Shown in pieces: positions 45,503 through 56,282 of a stretch of 63,737 nucleotides of DNA (position 1 is the stretch's first letter; each line of letters starts with the position of its first letter). This DNA is from Evernia prunastri (Eukaryota > Ascomycota > Lecanoromycetes > Lecanorales > Parmeliaceae). The notes beneath the pieces were generated by a model. That model was not told the origin of the DNA, did no database searches, and saw nothing but the letters and a program-made list of their open reading frames with translations. The stretch spans positions 1-63,737 of the forward strand of contig NKYR01000173.1 in assembly GCA_003184365.1 (NCBI GenBank), in the 5' to 3' direction. Made by a program: the position numbers and the translations under genes.

Positions 45503-46760
45503 GATACAAGTCACCGTTCTGTGTAAAGATATATCTGTCTGATGTGGCAATGTGGGAAGGAGTGTGGGCGAGTGGAAGGGTTCGAATGACTGAGACGTGG
45601 TAGATTAATTAGTTCCAAGGATGGCATCTGTTGCAAAGGGAGAATTTGAAAATGGATGATACTCGCCTTTAACGAATATTACTGACATACCTTAGTGGTA
45701 CACTACTGAAATACTACCTTACGGACATAATCTTACAATACCTTAGCTCGTGCGGGGTCTTGAGCCGCAGGCCGCTGGGTCATCATTTCTGCCCGGAGAA
45801 ACTATCCTCCACTTTAAATACGAGTACCCCCTTTTCTTGCCTTTTTTTTTCAGATTTATAATTCTTATTCTTATCATTAATAACTCTAAGTTATTATTCA
45901 TTATGCCCTCTCGCTCCAATGAAAATAACATAAAAAGAAAGGAGATATCAATAGTAATACCTTGATGATAAAGTGAAATTATGAAGGAATTGAACCTTGA
46001 AATGATGAAATAGTAAGTAAGGTAGGTAGGTACCTTAGGTATTAATTTATTGCCCGCAACGTGTAGATGTTTTATATTAATATTATACTGATAGGTACTC
46101 TGTACATAGAATAATAATAAAAAAAATAAAAATATAATATTCAATAAGATGTTCGTATTATTACTTCTTATTATCAACTATCATTATTATTGCAGACCAT
46201 CTATGTACTCGTCTCGCTACAGATCTTGACGCATGATAGGTTACTCTACATGATGCATGAAGCTTGATGTTTGATGTTTGATACTTGCCGCTTGACGCTT
46301 CATGCTTGTTGCTTGATGGCCACGGTATGGTATACTACTACTATTCTATTATTTACCCCTCCTGCCTTTTCGGAAATGCATCTTTCTTGCCTGCTGCTTA
46401 AAAAGACCCCTCAATCATATCAATCTTTCCCCTTCACTTTCCAACTCCATCAACAAAGGAAACACCTAGTCACCCTCCATCATCCTCATCGGCAACAAAC
46501 ACAAGTGCATCCTCCCTTAAACTCCACACCATAATGATAACCGAGACTACCTAAAATCCCAAACTCAAGAGCAGAAGATTGTGAGAGAGAGCCCACATCT
46601 ACCGCCTCGCCTTCCAACCAGTCAAAGTAGTAAGTCCGCCAAATAATGCTGCGGGATCCCACTCACATGTGCAGTGTCTCATGAACCCTGTCGAGGAACA
46701 AACCGGAATCCTTCCAACCCTGCCATCACCTCCTACCTTCGAGACCATGAAGGTTCAAGG
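45503..46760. other. Intergenic, AT-rich; probable 5' exon of the zinc-finger-like gene at its end
   Basis: It holds no recognisable gene up to about 46500. At 46535-46631 an open frame without ATG (NDNRDYLKSQTQEQKIVRES...) can be spliced by a GTAAGT...GTGCAG intron (46632-46673) to the frame of the next gene, so the true start of that gene probably lies here. Confidence 0.45.
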
Positions 46761-47513
46761 ATGCCGCAAACCATAGCGGAGCACTCCACCTTGCTCCGTT
46801 TTCAGCAGCATCACTCCTCCAGCTACCAGGGTTCCCCGCCAAGTGACATTGGAACGTCAAGACTCCCAGCACGCAGCGACTTCACCCAGAATGATTCGCT
46901 CCCTGGTCTCACCCGCGCCACCAGTTCAAGGCCATCCCCGTCGGTTTCGGATGGCATGGGAGAGAGACAGATGAATCGAGCTTTGAGGATCATGATCCCA
47001 GATCCTGATGGTGCATTGGAGCCCACCACTCTTCCTCCCTTCCGCCGGGCAGATCAAAATCCTGTCCTTGAATGCCCCTTCGCCTTCATCAAGTGCTTCA
47101 AACAATTTGCTGTCTCAAACGAGCGGGAATGGATCCAGCACAGCTTGGGTCATTTTCGCACTTCTGGGAGACGGGCGAAGAAGGTCGATCCGCCGAAGAC
47201 CAATTCGTGCTGCTTCTGCATTCAAACGTTCCAAGAGTCAAATGGTATTGACAGTTGGCGAGAACGCATGGACCACGTTAAAATCCATCATCAATTTTTG
47301 GGCCATCGTCTGGCCACTGCTCGACATGACTTTGCCCTTGTCGAATACCTCTGGCAAAACGGGTTGCTGTCCTTAGCGGACTACCGGGAGTTGAAGCCGA
47401 ATACCGCTGCAGCATCACGCAGTACGCAGAATATTCCGACTCCGCCAGACTCGCCACCTAGAGGGGGAGCGGTGGCCGTCATAAATAGGAACGAACGGCG
47501 GGAAGGACGATGA
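46761..47513 (+). CDS. Fungal protein with C2H2-like zinc-binding segments
   Basis: The frame is open from 46674. 46761 is the first ATG, giving 250 residues; splicing from an upstream exon (donor at 46632) would form ATG across the junction or extend the protein. The N-terminal half is Ser/Pro-rich and disordered. The C-terminal half has ECPFAFIKCFKQF...WIQHSLGHF and CCFCIQTF...WRERMDHVKIHH, two Cys2-His2-like pairs, then a conserved YLWQNGLLSLADYRELK. This arrangement recurs in Dothideomycete proteins of unknown function; a nuclear role is only a guess. Confidence 0.65.
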   Translation: MPQTIAEHSTLLRFQQHHSSSYQGSPPSDIGTSRLPARSDFTQNDSLPGLTRATSSRPSPSVSDGMGERQMNRALRIMIPDPDGALEPTTLPPFRRADQNPVLECPFAFIKCFKQFAVSNEREWIQHSLGHFRTSGRRAKKVDPPKTNSCCFCIQTFQESNGIDSWRERMDHVKIHHQFLGHRLATARHDFALVEYLWQNGLLSLADYRELKPNTAAASRSTQNIPTPPDSPPRGGAVAVINRNERREGR

Positions 47514-48874
47514 TGGAGGTGGAAGTTGCACTGTTTCAAAGTGTAAGAGACATCACTGGTCGGTCGAAGTAACTGGATGCAACTCGCACTTTCATTGAAG
47601 GCATGCGAAGAAGAGCGGAGACCAGAGAATAAGATACAACACAGGTTACACATGCCAAGACTGGGCTGGCCACAAGGATAGGCATCTAAACTACCTTTGC
47701 TTGGAATCGCCACTCGCCTGTTCGGGCCAGGAGCTGAGGTGGCGAAACATTCAATACCCTGGTGGATCGCCACTTCTTATACAAATTTCCTATCAAGCAC
47801 TCTTCAAGCCTCATAATCGATGCCCGAGGCTGAGCAACTTTTTCAGAGAATCTATTCGGTTGCCCCTTTGCATGCACATGCTTCAGTGATCCCGTGGCGC
47901 AGCAGTCTGGGTCAAAGCGCTCTCTCAGTGAAAATATGTCAACTCTCAGCTTCATCATAATAATAGTAATACTACAGTTGAGGTTGCTGCCTGCTCTGAA
48001 GCCAATCATTTCCCGAGCCTTGCCAGCTGCGCCTTCGCCTCGCATAACCCGCATAATCTAATCAATTCCACTTTTGTCCATCGTACAGCAAGGCTGTGCT
48101 TGCATCTTGCAGCGATACTCGGCCCCCCTGTCCCCCTGTCCCCATCCGTCGTCCCGTCTCTCCTGTCCCGTCTAGCACTGGGTAAAGTCATCACAAGTCG
48201 CTTGAAAAAAAATCCTCTTCTCGCATCGGTCCTTCCGCAAAGTTCCCTTCCTCCACATCTCCTCGGCCCAGTGGCCTCTCCCGATCTAATGTCCCGGCGA
48301 ATCATGGTGAAACAGATAGTGGGAGAGAAGCAGCCGCTCAGGCCAATTCGCATAGACTCATCATTCGGAACAGTAGTTTCGAGAATGCGAACGAGATTGG
48401 TCAGTATGGAAAGACGTTGTGCTAGATCCGCCCTTGGGCGATAGATATGATTCCGCAGAGGACCACTGGCCAATGGATGGGCGGAAGGCTCCGAAGCTGC
48501 TGCTCAGCGTTGTGAGTGAATCTCTCGGTAAGGGAGCTCAGCAAATCTCTGCGCAACATGAGACAGCTTGGACGACTCCCAATGATCCATCATGGACATC
48601 TGACGACGATAGGATAGATATCTTAGTAGAAGCCTCCATGTACGACGTGAAGATGAGAGACGAGAACCCAGAGAGATCAGCGTCTTTCCGAGAAGACGCT
48701 GACATGCCAGAAATTGAAGCGTTTGAACTGACATGTGGAAACGTAGCCTGTAGTGGAAGCTTTTTGAAACCGAGAAGCATCGAGATGGTTATTCTGCATT
48801 TTCCGTGCGCTGCCAACCTCCCTGAACGCCACGCTAATACCCTCAATGGATTCGAGAATTCTTTTGTCGAAACT
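47514..48874. other. Intergenic with an uncharacterised plus-strand open frame
   Basis: An open frame at 48419-49024 (plus, 201 codons; it runs antisense into the calcipressin 3' end) begins MLDPPLGDRYDSAEDHW and contains an acidic middle. It could be a real exon with upstream parts near 48100-48418 in another frame, but I recognise nothing in it. 47514-48100 shows no gene. Confidence 0.35.
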
Positions 48875-49812
48875 TCAACAGTCCTCCATCAGTTCCACAG
48901 GCGGTCTCGCAGTGTGCGTCAGTATCCGTCCTCCTCCCTGACCCTGTCCGTCCGCAGGACTCGAGCCTCCGGGACTTTCCTCTCCCGCACCGGCGGAAGT
49001 GTCTACCACCATCACAGCAGGTAAGTCCTCATTATCCCCATGGTCCTTCGGATGATACACCATCATGCTTCCCGTCCCACTCCTCTTTCGATTCGCCTGC
49101 AACTCCTCCTTTTCATCCTCGCTCATCGGACTCCCCGCTTCATCCTCAATCGCTCCCGTCTCGGTTCCATGGCTACCCAGGCCCGCTAGTGCTCGTTGTA
49201 AATCTTCAGCATGAACGTCCTTGTTCGGCGGTTCCTCCTCTCTGATTTCCCACCCAGCAGGCGGGCTGGGCGGCGGGCTGATGAACAGCAGTTTGCCCAA
49301 ACTCGGGGCTTTCAAATGCTGATCCTCCCCATCCTCCCCTAGTATAGGTGTAGGTTCCCCAAAGTATATGCGAACCCGGTCATCCTCACTTAGAGGCGAT
49401 CCGTCGAGCAGTTGCCGCATGTCTACCGCGGCTTGGACGGTGGGGTAGGATACTATTATTCGGCGGAGGGAGCGGAGGGGGGAGAAGGAGTTTAGGGGTG
49501 TGGGCGTGCTCAGGAGGGTGTGGATGTGCTGGAGGTTTTGGGGGAGGAATGTTGCGAGGGAGTTGAGGTTCTGTGAGGGGGATGAGCTGGGATTGTAAAG
49601 GGTGATGGGAGGGCAAAGCCTACCGTTATGAGAAGCGTATTTGACGGCGGCGAAGGTGTGACTAATGGGGGAAGAGCGGAGAGGTCGAGGGAGAGTGGGG
49701 TTTGGGTGTCAAGTGAGGGGGAAGTGGATGTCGGGCTCCCTGAAGGAGAGGCAGGCGGAGATTTGTCTTGAGCAGACATAGTTGGAGTGGAGTAGGGAGA
49801 AGGCATGTGCAT
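48875..49812 (-). CDS. Calcipressin (regulator of calcineurin, RCAN family)
   Basis: Exons 49812-49624 and 49570-48875 give 294 residues, with a 53-bp intron (49571-49623; GTAGGC...CACAG) joining NTLLIT to NLNSLATFLPQNLQHI. An alternative start is the ATG at 49779 (MSAQDK). The RRM-like N-terminal fold leads to RVRIYFGEPTPI. The family signature FISPPPSPPAGWE follows, then PPNKDVHAEDL. The C-terminus has the conserved VVYHPKDHGD-like stretch and a PAVMVVDT motif resembling calcineurin docking sites. It binds and modulates calcineurin in calcium stress signalling. The gene is intact. Confidence 0.92.
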
Positions 49813-50422
49813 AATTTGATTTTTGCAAGAAGAGTCTTTTTGTATGTTGCACTGTTCTTATATTATGTTGTTGTAGACGTAGAGTGTGGGGAAGCAGCGA
49901 GCCTTATAATGTTATAATGTTTGGCCTCAAGGCCAATGCAATGATAGCTACTTGTATGCCTCGATACGTCTCATCTGGGCCTGGGGTGGCGCAGCAGACC
50001 GACAACATTCTCGAAGCGCCAAGACATGGAAATACTTGCCAAGACATGAACAAGCATGAAAAGATTGTTATTAAAAGTACTCCGCCATGCAAATTGACTG
50101 AAAACATTTTCTCCCGGATTCGTATTCTCCTGCGAGGAGGCCGCGCAAATGCCTCAACCTCAATGAAATAATTACAACCATGGCAGTGCAAATATATTTG
50201 TCGTCTATGTTTGATTCCTTGCTCCGAATGCTGCCTCCAAATTGCCTCGCCTGCAATCCGAGCACTGAGGCTTGTAAACAGTAAAACAGATCTAAGTGTC
50301 CATTCTGTGGAACACTCGTCTCGCCGTAGCCATGCTAAGTCTTTCACTCACGAGACCGCCAGCTCTGCCTTCGCAACGAATAAACCCATTCTCGAAATCC
50401 TCAAAACTTGTTGTCTCCTTCG
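49813..50422. other. Intergenic, no gene seen
   Basis: About 600 bp between the divergently placed start of calcipressin and the 3' end of the phosphatase gene. Short open frames only. Confidence 0.5.
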
Positions 50423-51211
50423 TCAAGGCTCTTTCGTCTCTCTCCCATACCTTCTCCTCCACTCCCTAATCCCTCTGTCCACCTCCGCCCTTGTAACTCC
50501 ATCTCTGACCAAACACATGACAACTCCCATACTCTCCACGTTCCGATTTCGTACCTCGTCGTCAAAAAAGAGCATCTCGGCATACGGTACCCCACTGTCT
50601 TTATGTATCTTGGAAAAATGCTGCTTCTTATCTCCAGGAAATATTTGCATGTGGTCAAAGTATTCAATCGCGCGCTTATTGCTCGGCTGTACGTGAAGTT
50701 GCTTGAGGAGGGTGCTGGCAAGGTCTGGGGCGTGGGTACGAGAAGCTGTACCAAGCAGAAGCGGCGTTGGGAGCGCTTTGGCGGCGTGAAGGACACCGGG
50801 CACGTCGCGGTAGAAGGCAAATGACTCGCCCCATCTTTGGAACCCGTCAGCCAGTTCTATTGCAAAGACATCTAGTAACGTGAGTCTCTCGCTCGCATAC
50901 CGATCGACGGATTTGGCCCCTCCCTCCTTCGCTTTCAAGGGCGGCGATACATGTGTGTCTACCCAAAACGGCCAGAGAGTGTAATCCAGATCGAAGACCA
51001 TCATCTTTGGTAGAGGAAGTCCATCGCTGAAGGTATCCGGCGCGATACCTTGCTCAACCATCACGCTGGCGTCGGATGGTTCGAGCTGTTGCACTGGCTT
51101 TTTGACCATGTTGGCGAGCAGGAGCAGAAAAGTGGATAAGATCAGAAATGGCGCTGTGAAGGACGAAGGGTTCGATAGTATTCGTGTCGCTAAGAAGTGA
51201 TCTCCACCCAT
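50423..51211 (-). CDS. Magnesium-dependent phosphatase-1 type HAD phosphatase
   Basis: A single exon gives 262 residues from 51211, or 228 from the ATG at 51109 (MVKKPVQQLEP). The HAD motif I is MVFDLDYTLWPFWVDTH, motif II TPLLLGTASRTHAPD, and the acidic loop LFFDDEVRNRN. This is the Acid_PPase/MDP-1 family, cytosolic phosphatases acting on small sugar phosphates or protein tyrosine phosphate; some fungal members are annotated as such. A hydrophobic stretch occurs before the second Met, so the shorter start is also plausible. The gene looks intact and ends near a MITE insertion on its 5' side. Confidence 0.9.
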   Translation of the reverse strand: MGGDHFLATRILSNPSSFTAPFLILSTFLLLLANMVKKPVQQLEPSDASVMVEQGIAPDTFSDGLPLPKMMVFDLDYTLWPFWVDTHVSPPLKAKEGGAKSVDRYASERLTLLDVFAIELADGFQRWGESFAFYRDVPGVLHAAKALPTPLLLGTASRTHAPDLASTLLKQLHVQPSNKRAIEYFDHMQIFPGDKKQHFSKIHKDSGVPYAEMLFFDDEVRNRNVESMGVVMCLVRDGVTRAEVDRGIREWRRRYGRETKEP

Positions 51212-51305
51212 GGAATTGGTAAACGGTGAGGCTGGATATCTCCATGCGTCTCACTCGTCGGAGTCACAGCTTTTTGATGCACAGTGACGTCTCAGGGTCC
51301 AAATC

Positions 51306-52051
51306 TTGCCTCCTTCGCGCCGGCGTCCTACCTTAGTCCCAAAGGCTAACAAGTTAGCGCTGGAACTAAGCTCAAAAAAGTCTAGATCGCTTCGCGGACT
51401 TTTGTTGTAGGACGCCTGCTCCAGAAACCCCGTTTTTATCCAAAACGAGCTTCGTGTCAACAAATTTTTGAATCAATCACAGATCCATCAATTCTCATCA
51501 AAACCACTTAGAAATATATACTACGACGCGTAGAATTATATAGCGAATTCGTTAGTAACAAAATCTAACTCCCTACGGCAATATCCCGCGTTGTATACCT
51601 TACTAACCTTCGAGGACAGTTGACACCAGACCTATTACGTTCCCTATCTAAATGACCTAACCAACGGGTTACCTCTTTCCGGCAACGGGTCTCGGCGCTA
51701 GATTTCCTATCTCTCAGCGTCCGAGACCCTCCAAACACGGCATTCAAATCGAATTATCAATGATAGAAAGGGGGGGAGCATGTTGATCAAAAGTCCTAAA
51801 CATGCCAAGACTTTTCGGATCCGGACCCGGACCCGGACCCGATAGCCAAACTTGGGCCATCTTCCGAATATTACTATAAATTTCAGTATTCTAACTAGGG
51901 CAGTCGATTTTCGCTGTAGGCTTGGCATATTTAGAATAGAATACAAGAAACAGGGGGTTTTTGGTGCAGACCCTCTGCGGGGACCGACTCACTATGCAGC
52001 TAAAAATTAAAGTCACGGTCTAAGCAGGGGGTCGAAAGCTAATGGAGACAA
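51306..52051 (-). mobile_element. hAT-like MITE, 746 bp, with TCCAAATC target duplication
   Basis: The termini are TTGCCTCC at 51306 and GGAGACAA at 52051, an 8-bp inverted repeat with one mismatch. TCCAAATC flanks both sides (51298-51305, 52052-52059). The interior has a short GGACCC tandem and small open frames shared with 43910-45438 in inverse orientation, but no transposase. An 8-bp duplication is typical of hAT-superfamily insertion. It lies 95 bp upstream of the phosphatase ORF. Confidence 0.88.
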
Positions 52052-52244
52052 TCCAAATCAACGATTCTAAGATTAGGGTAATCAGCCCTAGGTCTACTCT
52101 ACCTCTTAGGTGCATAAAATATAACACTTTCGAGTGCACAAATTGAGGTCCAGGAATGGATTAAAAACGATCCACCCCTTTATTCCAAAATCTCACTCTT
52201 GTTCTTACACTTACTACACTGAACACTCCACTATTGTCCCAATA

Positions 52245-54647
52245 CTACCATCTATCCATCGCCCACCGAGAAACCTCGTCCTCATCTATGACCTCAGCCT
52301 GCTGCTCGACCCGGTCAAGGTCCACCACACCGCTACTTATAGTTCTCTTCCTCTCATGACCGATCTCACTCGTTGCTGTAATCCCTCGAGATGGAGTCAG
52401 CGTAAGGCCACGACCATAACCGCCTAACCCACCGTGGCCGGGGGGCGGTGGGGTAACGGGAGAAGTCTCAGGCAATATGTCTGACGGACTGAAGCTCAAA
52501 CTGGGAGATGGTTTCGGTGGCGAAATAAATCCAGGGGGGAATTTTCGATTCAAGTGGACCTCGGGAAAAGGATAGGCATCGTCGAGCCTCAGATCCTCAG
52601 CGGAAGCAGAAAAGCGGGAGTCCGATCTGCTCGTTCTCATTGCATACTCTTCTGTTGGAGGCGATGCCGAAGACCTAGATCCGCAGTTCGAGGATCGGGA
52701 AGCTCGTCCTTCCGCACCTGCAGTCCTTGGTCTTGCCACAATATCCTGAAGCTGCATAGCCGTCTTGAAACCTTTGTCAAAGTCGTCCTGACGGATGCTA
52801 GCTCTCTTATCTCGCATGGCTTCAAGGAGCTTTTCTTCTTCCGACGTGACCTTCATAAATCTACTCCTGCGGATATTCTGCTTTGCTCTTGTTCTTGCTC
52901 TTCGTACATCTATGCTGCCATTAAGAGAACTCTCCCCACTGTCAACGGTGCTTTCGGTGCTTCCTGCTCTGTCTTCCATCATCTCACGCCATCGCACTGA
53001 AGAGTTTCTCTGGCTGAGCCTGGGCTTGTCAGGGATCTTTGGCACTGGCGGAACTTTTTCTGAGCTGTTGGATCTTCTCGAAAGAGGTCTGTTGCGTCCG
53101 TTGACAATAGGACGTGGCCTGACAGGCTGAGCCCGTTGCGCATTACCAACCAGGACCTCGTTATTGTACCTAGCCTTCTCAATGCTTGCTCGAATGCGAA
53201 GGCGTCGATAAGGTGCGTCGGAATTACTTTCTGTTTCGTCCTCAGAAGACGAGAGTTCAAGGAAACTGACCGATTGTAGATCTACCCCCGGGGATGCTTC
53301 TTTGCTGCTCATCGTTGGTTTTAGTACCGTTGCATCGGGGCTTCCAGGAGTGGTTCCAGGAGTGCTCATGTCCTCTGGAATTTGTGATGAAGACCCGCTA
53401 CAAAGACTGCGGAGAGGAGGAGAATCGAATTGGAAGCTCGGCTTCTGATCCAAGTGTGTAATCGGTCCAGTGTTGTTACTGAAAGAGCTTTTCCTCTCTG
53501 GGATCTGGGGAGATCGGACTCCCTGTGCCATGATCCCCTGAATACTCAGGGGAGGCTTATACGGCTCGGGTAACCGATATTTCGAGGGATCAGTATCTTG
53601 TTGGCCGTCCGATGAAGCTTCTTCGTCCTCCAACCCATCAAACCAATTCCGCATACCTACTCTTGGCTTCTTCACATTGAGTTTGATAGACGGTAGATGA
53701 TCGTCGAAGTCTTCGTGGCGCTGCTGGTCTTCAACAGAAACGGGTGGGGCCATTTCGGTTTTGACCTTTGCCCACCACCATGGCCGGCTGAATGACCTTT
53801 TTGATTGGCTTTGTGGACCCTGAGGCTTAGGTAATGCTGCGTTTATGAGGGCTGGTGGCGGAGAAGTTGCGTGAAAGTTTCGATCGGCGTTCGGGTACAG
53901 CGTTGGTGGGTCCATGACCGTTGGTCTTCTCCTGGGGATACTGTTGATTCTCTTGAGCGAACTACCAGATATTTTAGAACTCCCGGAAACTTTGGTATCC
54001 GTAGATATATTGCGCGAATGTTGTCCACCAGGTTCGGCGGATTTGACTGTGTCTACCGCATGAAGGCTCAGGGGACTAGATATTGGCGGGAAGCCTTTCC
54101 TCAACGCCATATCCCGCGCCGACGAGGCAGAAGTTTGCTGTGAGATCGACAACGGCGACTTCTTTGGGTCATAGTAAGACCGTAAGGTTGAGGATGATTC
54201 GACTCGCCGGGCTCCCGGGCTGGAAGCGTTACTGAGAGTTATCCCGTTCGGAGTCCCAAGCATGTACTGCTCCCCCAGCAAGGGTGACGATCCTTGCCTG
54301 CTTTTATTTTGTATCGGCTGGGACACCATCTCACTCGGGGTGTGCATGCCAGGAAACGGAAATTCATCAAGGGTCTTGACAGATTCAGCATCGACGTCGG
54401 ATAGGGTGACGCTCATGAAGCTGGGGTATTTGCGCAATTGCTTCTTCGCCTTTTTCGATTGCTTCTTCTTCAACTCAGGACTGTCGACTTCTGAGGTTCC
54501 CAGCACCTTCTCGGCCTTGGCACCCGGATGAGATAGAGGGGAATCGTCGATGTTGCTCTGGTTTGAGTACTGTGAACCAGGCGTCGTTTGGGGAGAAGCA
54601 CTTGGCCTTCGAGGTAAGGGAAAGGAGATCTTGAAAGAGCGAGCCAT
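52245..54647 (-). CDS. Large disordered fungal protein of unknown function
   Basis: A single frame of 800 residues, from ATG 54647 to TAG 52245. It starts MARSFKISFPLPRRPSASP and is rich in Ser, Pro and charged residues throughout, with short conserved-looking patches: KKQLRKYPSFMSVTLSDVD, WWWAKVKTEM, VGMRNWFDGLEDE, and near the C-terminus YPFPEVHLNRKFPPGFISPP. No enzyme domain, signal peptide or membrane helix is visible. Length, codon structure and lack of stops make it a real gene; a scaffold or signalling role is only a guess. Confidence 0.8.
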   Translation of the reverse strand: MARSFKISFPLPRRPSASPQTTPGSQYSNQSNIDDSPLSHPGAKAEKVLGTSEVDSPELKKKQSKKAKKQLRKYPSFMSVTLSDVDAESVKTLDEFPFPGMHTPSEMVSQPIQNKSRQGSSPLLGEQYMLGTPNGITLSNASSPGARRVESSSTLRSYYDPKKSPLSISQQTSASSARDMALRKGFPPISSPLSLHAVDTVKSAEPGGQHSRNISTDTKVSGSSKISGSSLKRINSIPRRRPTVMDPPTLYPNADRNFHATSPPPALINAALPKPQGPQSQSKRSFSRPWWWAKVKTEMAPPVSVEDQQRHEDFDDHLPSIKLNVKKPRVGMRNWFDGLEDEEASSDGQQDTDPSKYRLPEPYKPPLSIQGIMAQGVRSPQIPERKSSFSNNTGPITHLDQKPSFQFDSPPLRSLCSGSSSQIPEDMSTPGTTPGSPDATVLKPTMSSKEASPGVDLQSVSFLELSSSEDETESNSDAPYRRLRIRASIEKARYNNEVLVGNAQRAQPVRPRPIVNGRNRPLSRRSNSSEKVPPVPKIPDKPRLSQRNSSVRWREMMEDRAGSTESTVDSGESSLNGSIDVRRARTRAKQNIRRSRFMKVTSEEEKLLEAMRDKRASIRQDDFDKGFKTAMQLQDIVARPRTAGAEGRASRSSNCGSRSSASPPTEEYAMRTSRSDSRFSASAEDLRLDDAYPFPEVHLNRKFPPGFISPPKPSPSLSFSPSDILPETSPVTPPPPGHGGLGGYGRGLTLTPSRGITATSEIGHERKRTISSGVVDLDRVEQQAEVIDEDEVSRWAMDRW

Positions 54648-56282
54648 TGCGGTGGAATGGTCGACGGTCAGGGCTTAAGACCTGGTGGAAGAGAAGTAGG
54701 ATTTATTGGGTCAAGCTGGGAATCAAGTCATATGTAGATTTGCCGTTTCAATCGCAAACAATTGCATTCTTTGGTTGAGACTTTCCGAACTTGGCGTTGC
54801 TGAAGCTTGTTCGTCCAATCTTGGGTGGGTCAGGATTTCCTCTCCTGCCTTAAAGTCCGAAGATGTAGCATCTCCTTCAAGTCAGGGTATATTGCCAATA
54901 TTGTGCAGCAAAGATATGATGGTGGAGCGACAAGTCAAGGAGAATAAAGGCAGCTGTGGGCTTATAGCGGAGTTCTGCACTCCTCCTTCTTCACACAGGC
55001 GGGCCACACACCAACACGAGTGTGAGAGCCCCTGTTTCCCTAGTGGCCATGGCTGATGGTTGGACGGAGGTGACATGGGTACCACGCGGATAAGGGGCTA
55101 GAGAGTACTAGAAAGTAGCACTCCATTCAGTAAGTAGTATTTGGCTTTCGGAGACTGGTATTGAATTAAATATGATTTAAATTTAAAATTTAAATTCGTG
55201 ACCTGGAATCATTATTATTATCTTAGTGGAGTGGAAATTCGGAGTTTTCGGAATGGCGTCCTTGAACCGTCCCTCTCGCCCCGCTTGTTAGTTGGAGACT
55301 AAGCGCAACTTGTGCTAACCTACTTCTCACTAGTCATCTTACCTTGGATCAATCAATAGTCGCATCTTCACGTGGAGTATTTTCTTCTGGAAGTCTGGAC
55401 ACGCCTTACACATGTATCAATATTTCCCCTTTGCTTGATACGGTTCTCTAGGCAAGCTAGGCAAGTCGACCCAAGCCATTGCGAACCCCTTTGCTCCGTC
55501 TTTGGACCTTTTGACCCTTGGAGTACCTCATGGAATTAGGCGTCATGCATAGTGAAAGAGCTGCCTGTGGAAAGAGCGACGACAAGAGAAGAAGGCGCTT
55601 GCCACAAAGGCAGTTCCTGAACTTAGAGAGTATCCCTGGTGCTCCACGAGTCCACGTGGGCTCGCCACATCGAACCCGCGAGAAAGGGGTAATTCACTTG
55701 GCCATATCCGTCCCTTTCACGTGACTGCACACATCTTCTCAACTCGTGAGGACGAAGTATAAATGTGAAACAACAGCCACGAGGCGCTTAAGTGGAGGAG
55801 AACTAACGCCACCCGTGGTAAAAGCTCGCGTATAGTAATACAATCACTCATACTGTCCTACCTGGATCGCCGATCCAGCTCTTATACCTGCCTCCGCCCA
55901 ACGAAAGTTTCGCCGAGTGCAATGTATCGCTGCGGAAACTCTACGTGAAAGCCCCCATGTCGTTCCTGCTGCATGTCAATGACAGGTCAGCTAGCGCCTT
56001 CACTCCTGGCTCAAGAGCATTTGAAGTATGGACATTTCCATCGAGCCATCGTCCTGCAATGATGGCTCGGACGGCAGTGTGGACCGTGAAAAACCTATCA
56101 ACCCATTCAAAGCGGTTCAAACATCTATACTTCCTGAAGACAGCCAGGTTGGCCTTAGCGCTTGCACGAGATAATGCAACAGCCAGATCTCGAAAGGTTT
56201 TAGAGCATCGGCCAATCAAATGTATAACAGTACAGCTGAGCCATGATCCCTTACAAAGATGCCTCCCTAATACTTGCGAACC
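54648..56282. other. Intergenic, no recognisable gene
   Basis: Promoter of the disordered-protein gene, then about 1.6 kb with short open frames (for example 55941-56219 minus and 55945-56313 plus, overlapping). An AT-rich patch lies near 55170. I recognise nothing coding. Confidence 0.45.

Noticed and set aside
48419..49024. Plus-strand 201-codon frame as a confident gene
   Set aside because: It overlaps the calcipressin 3' coding region antisense and has no recognisable motif; kept only as a note.
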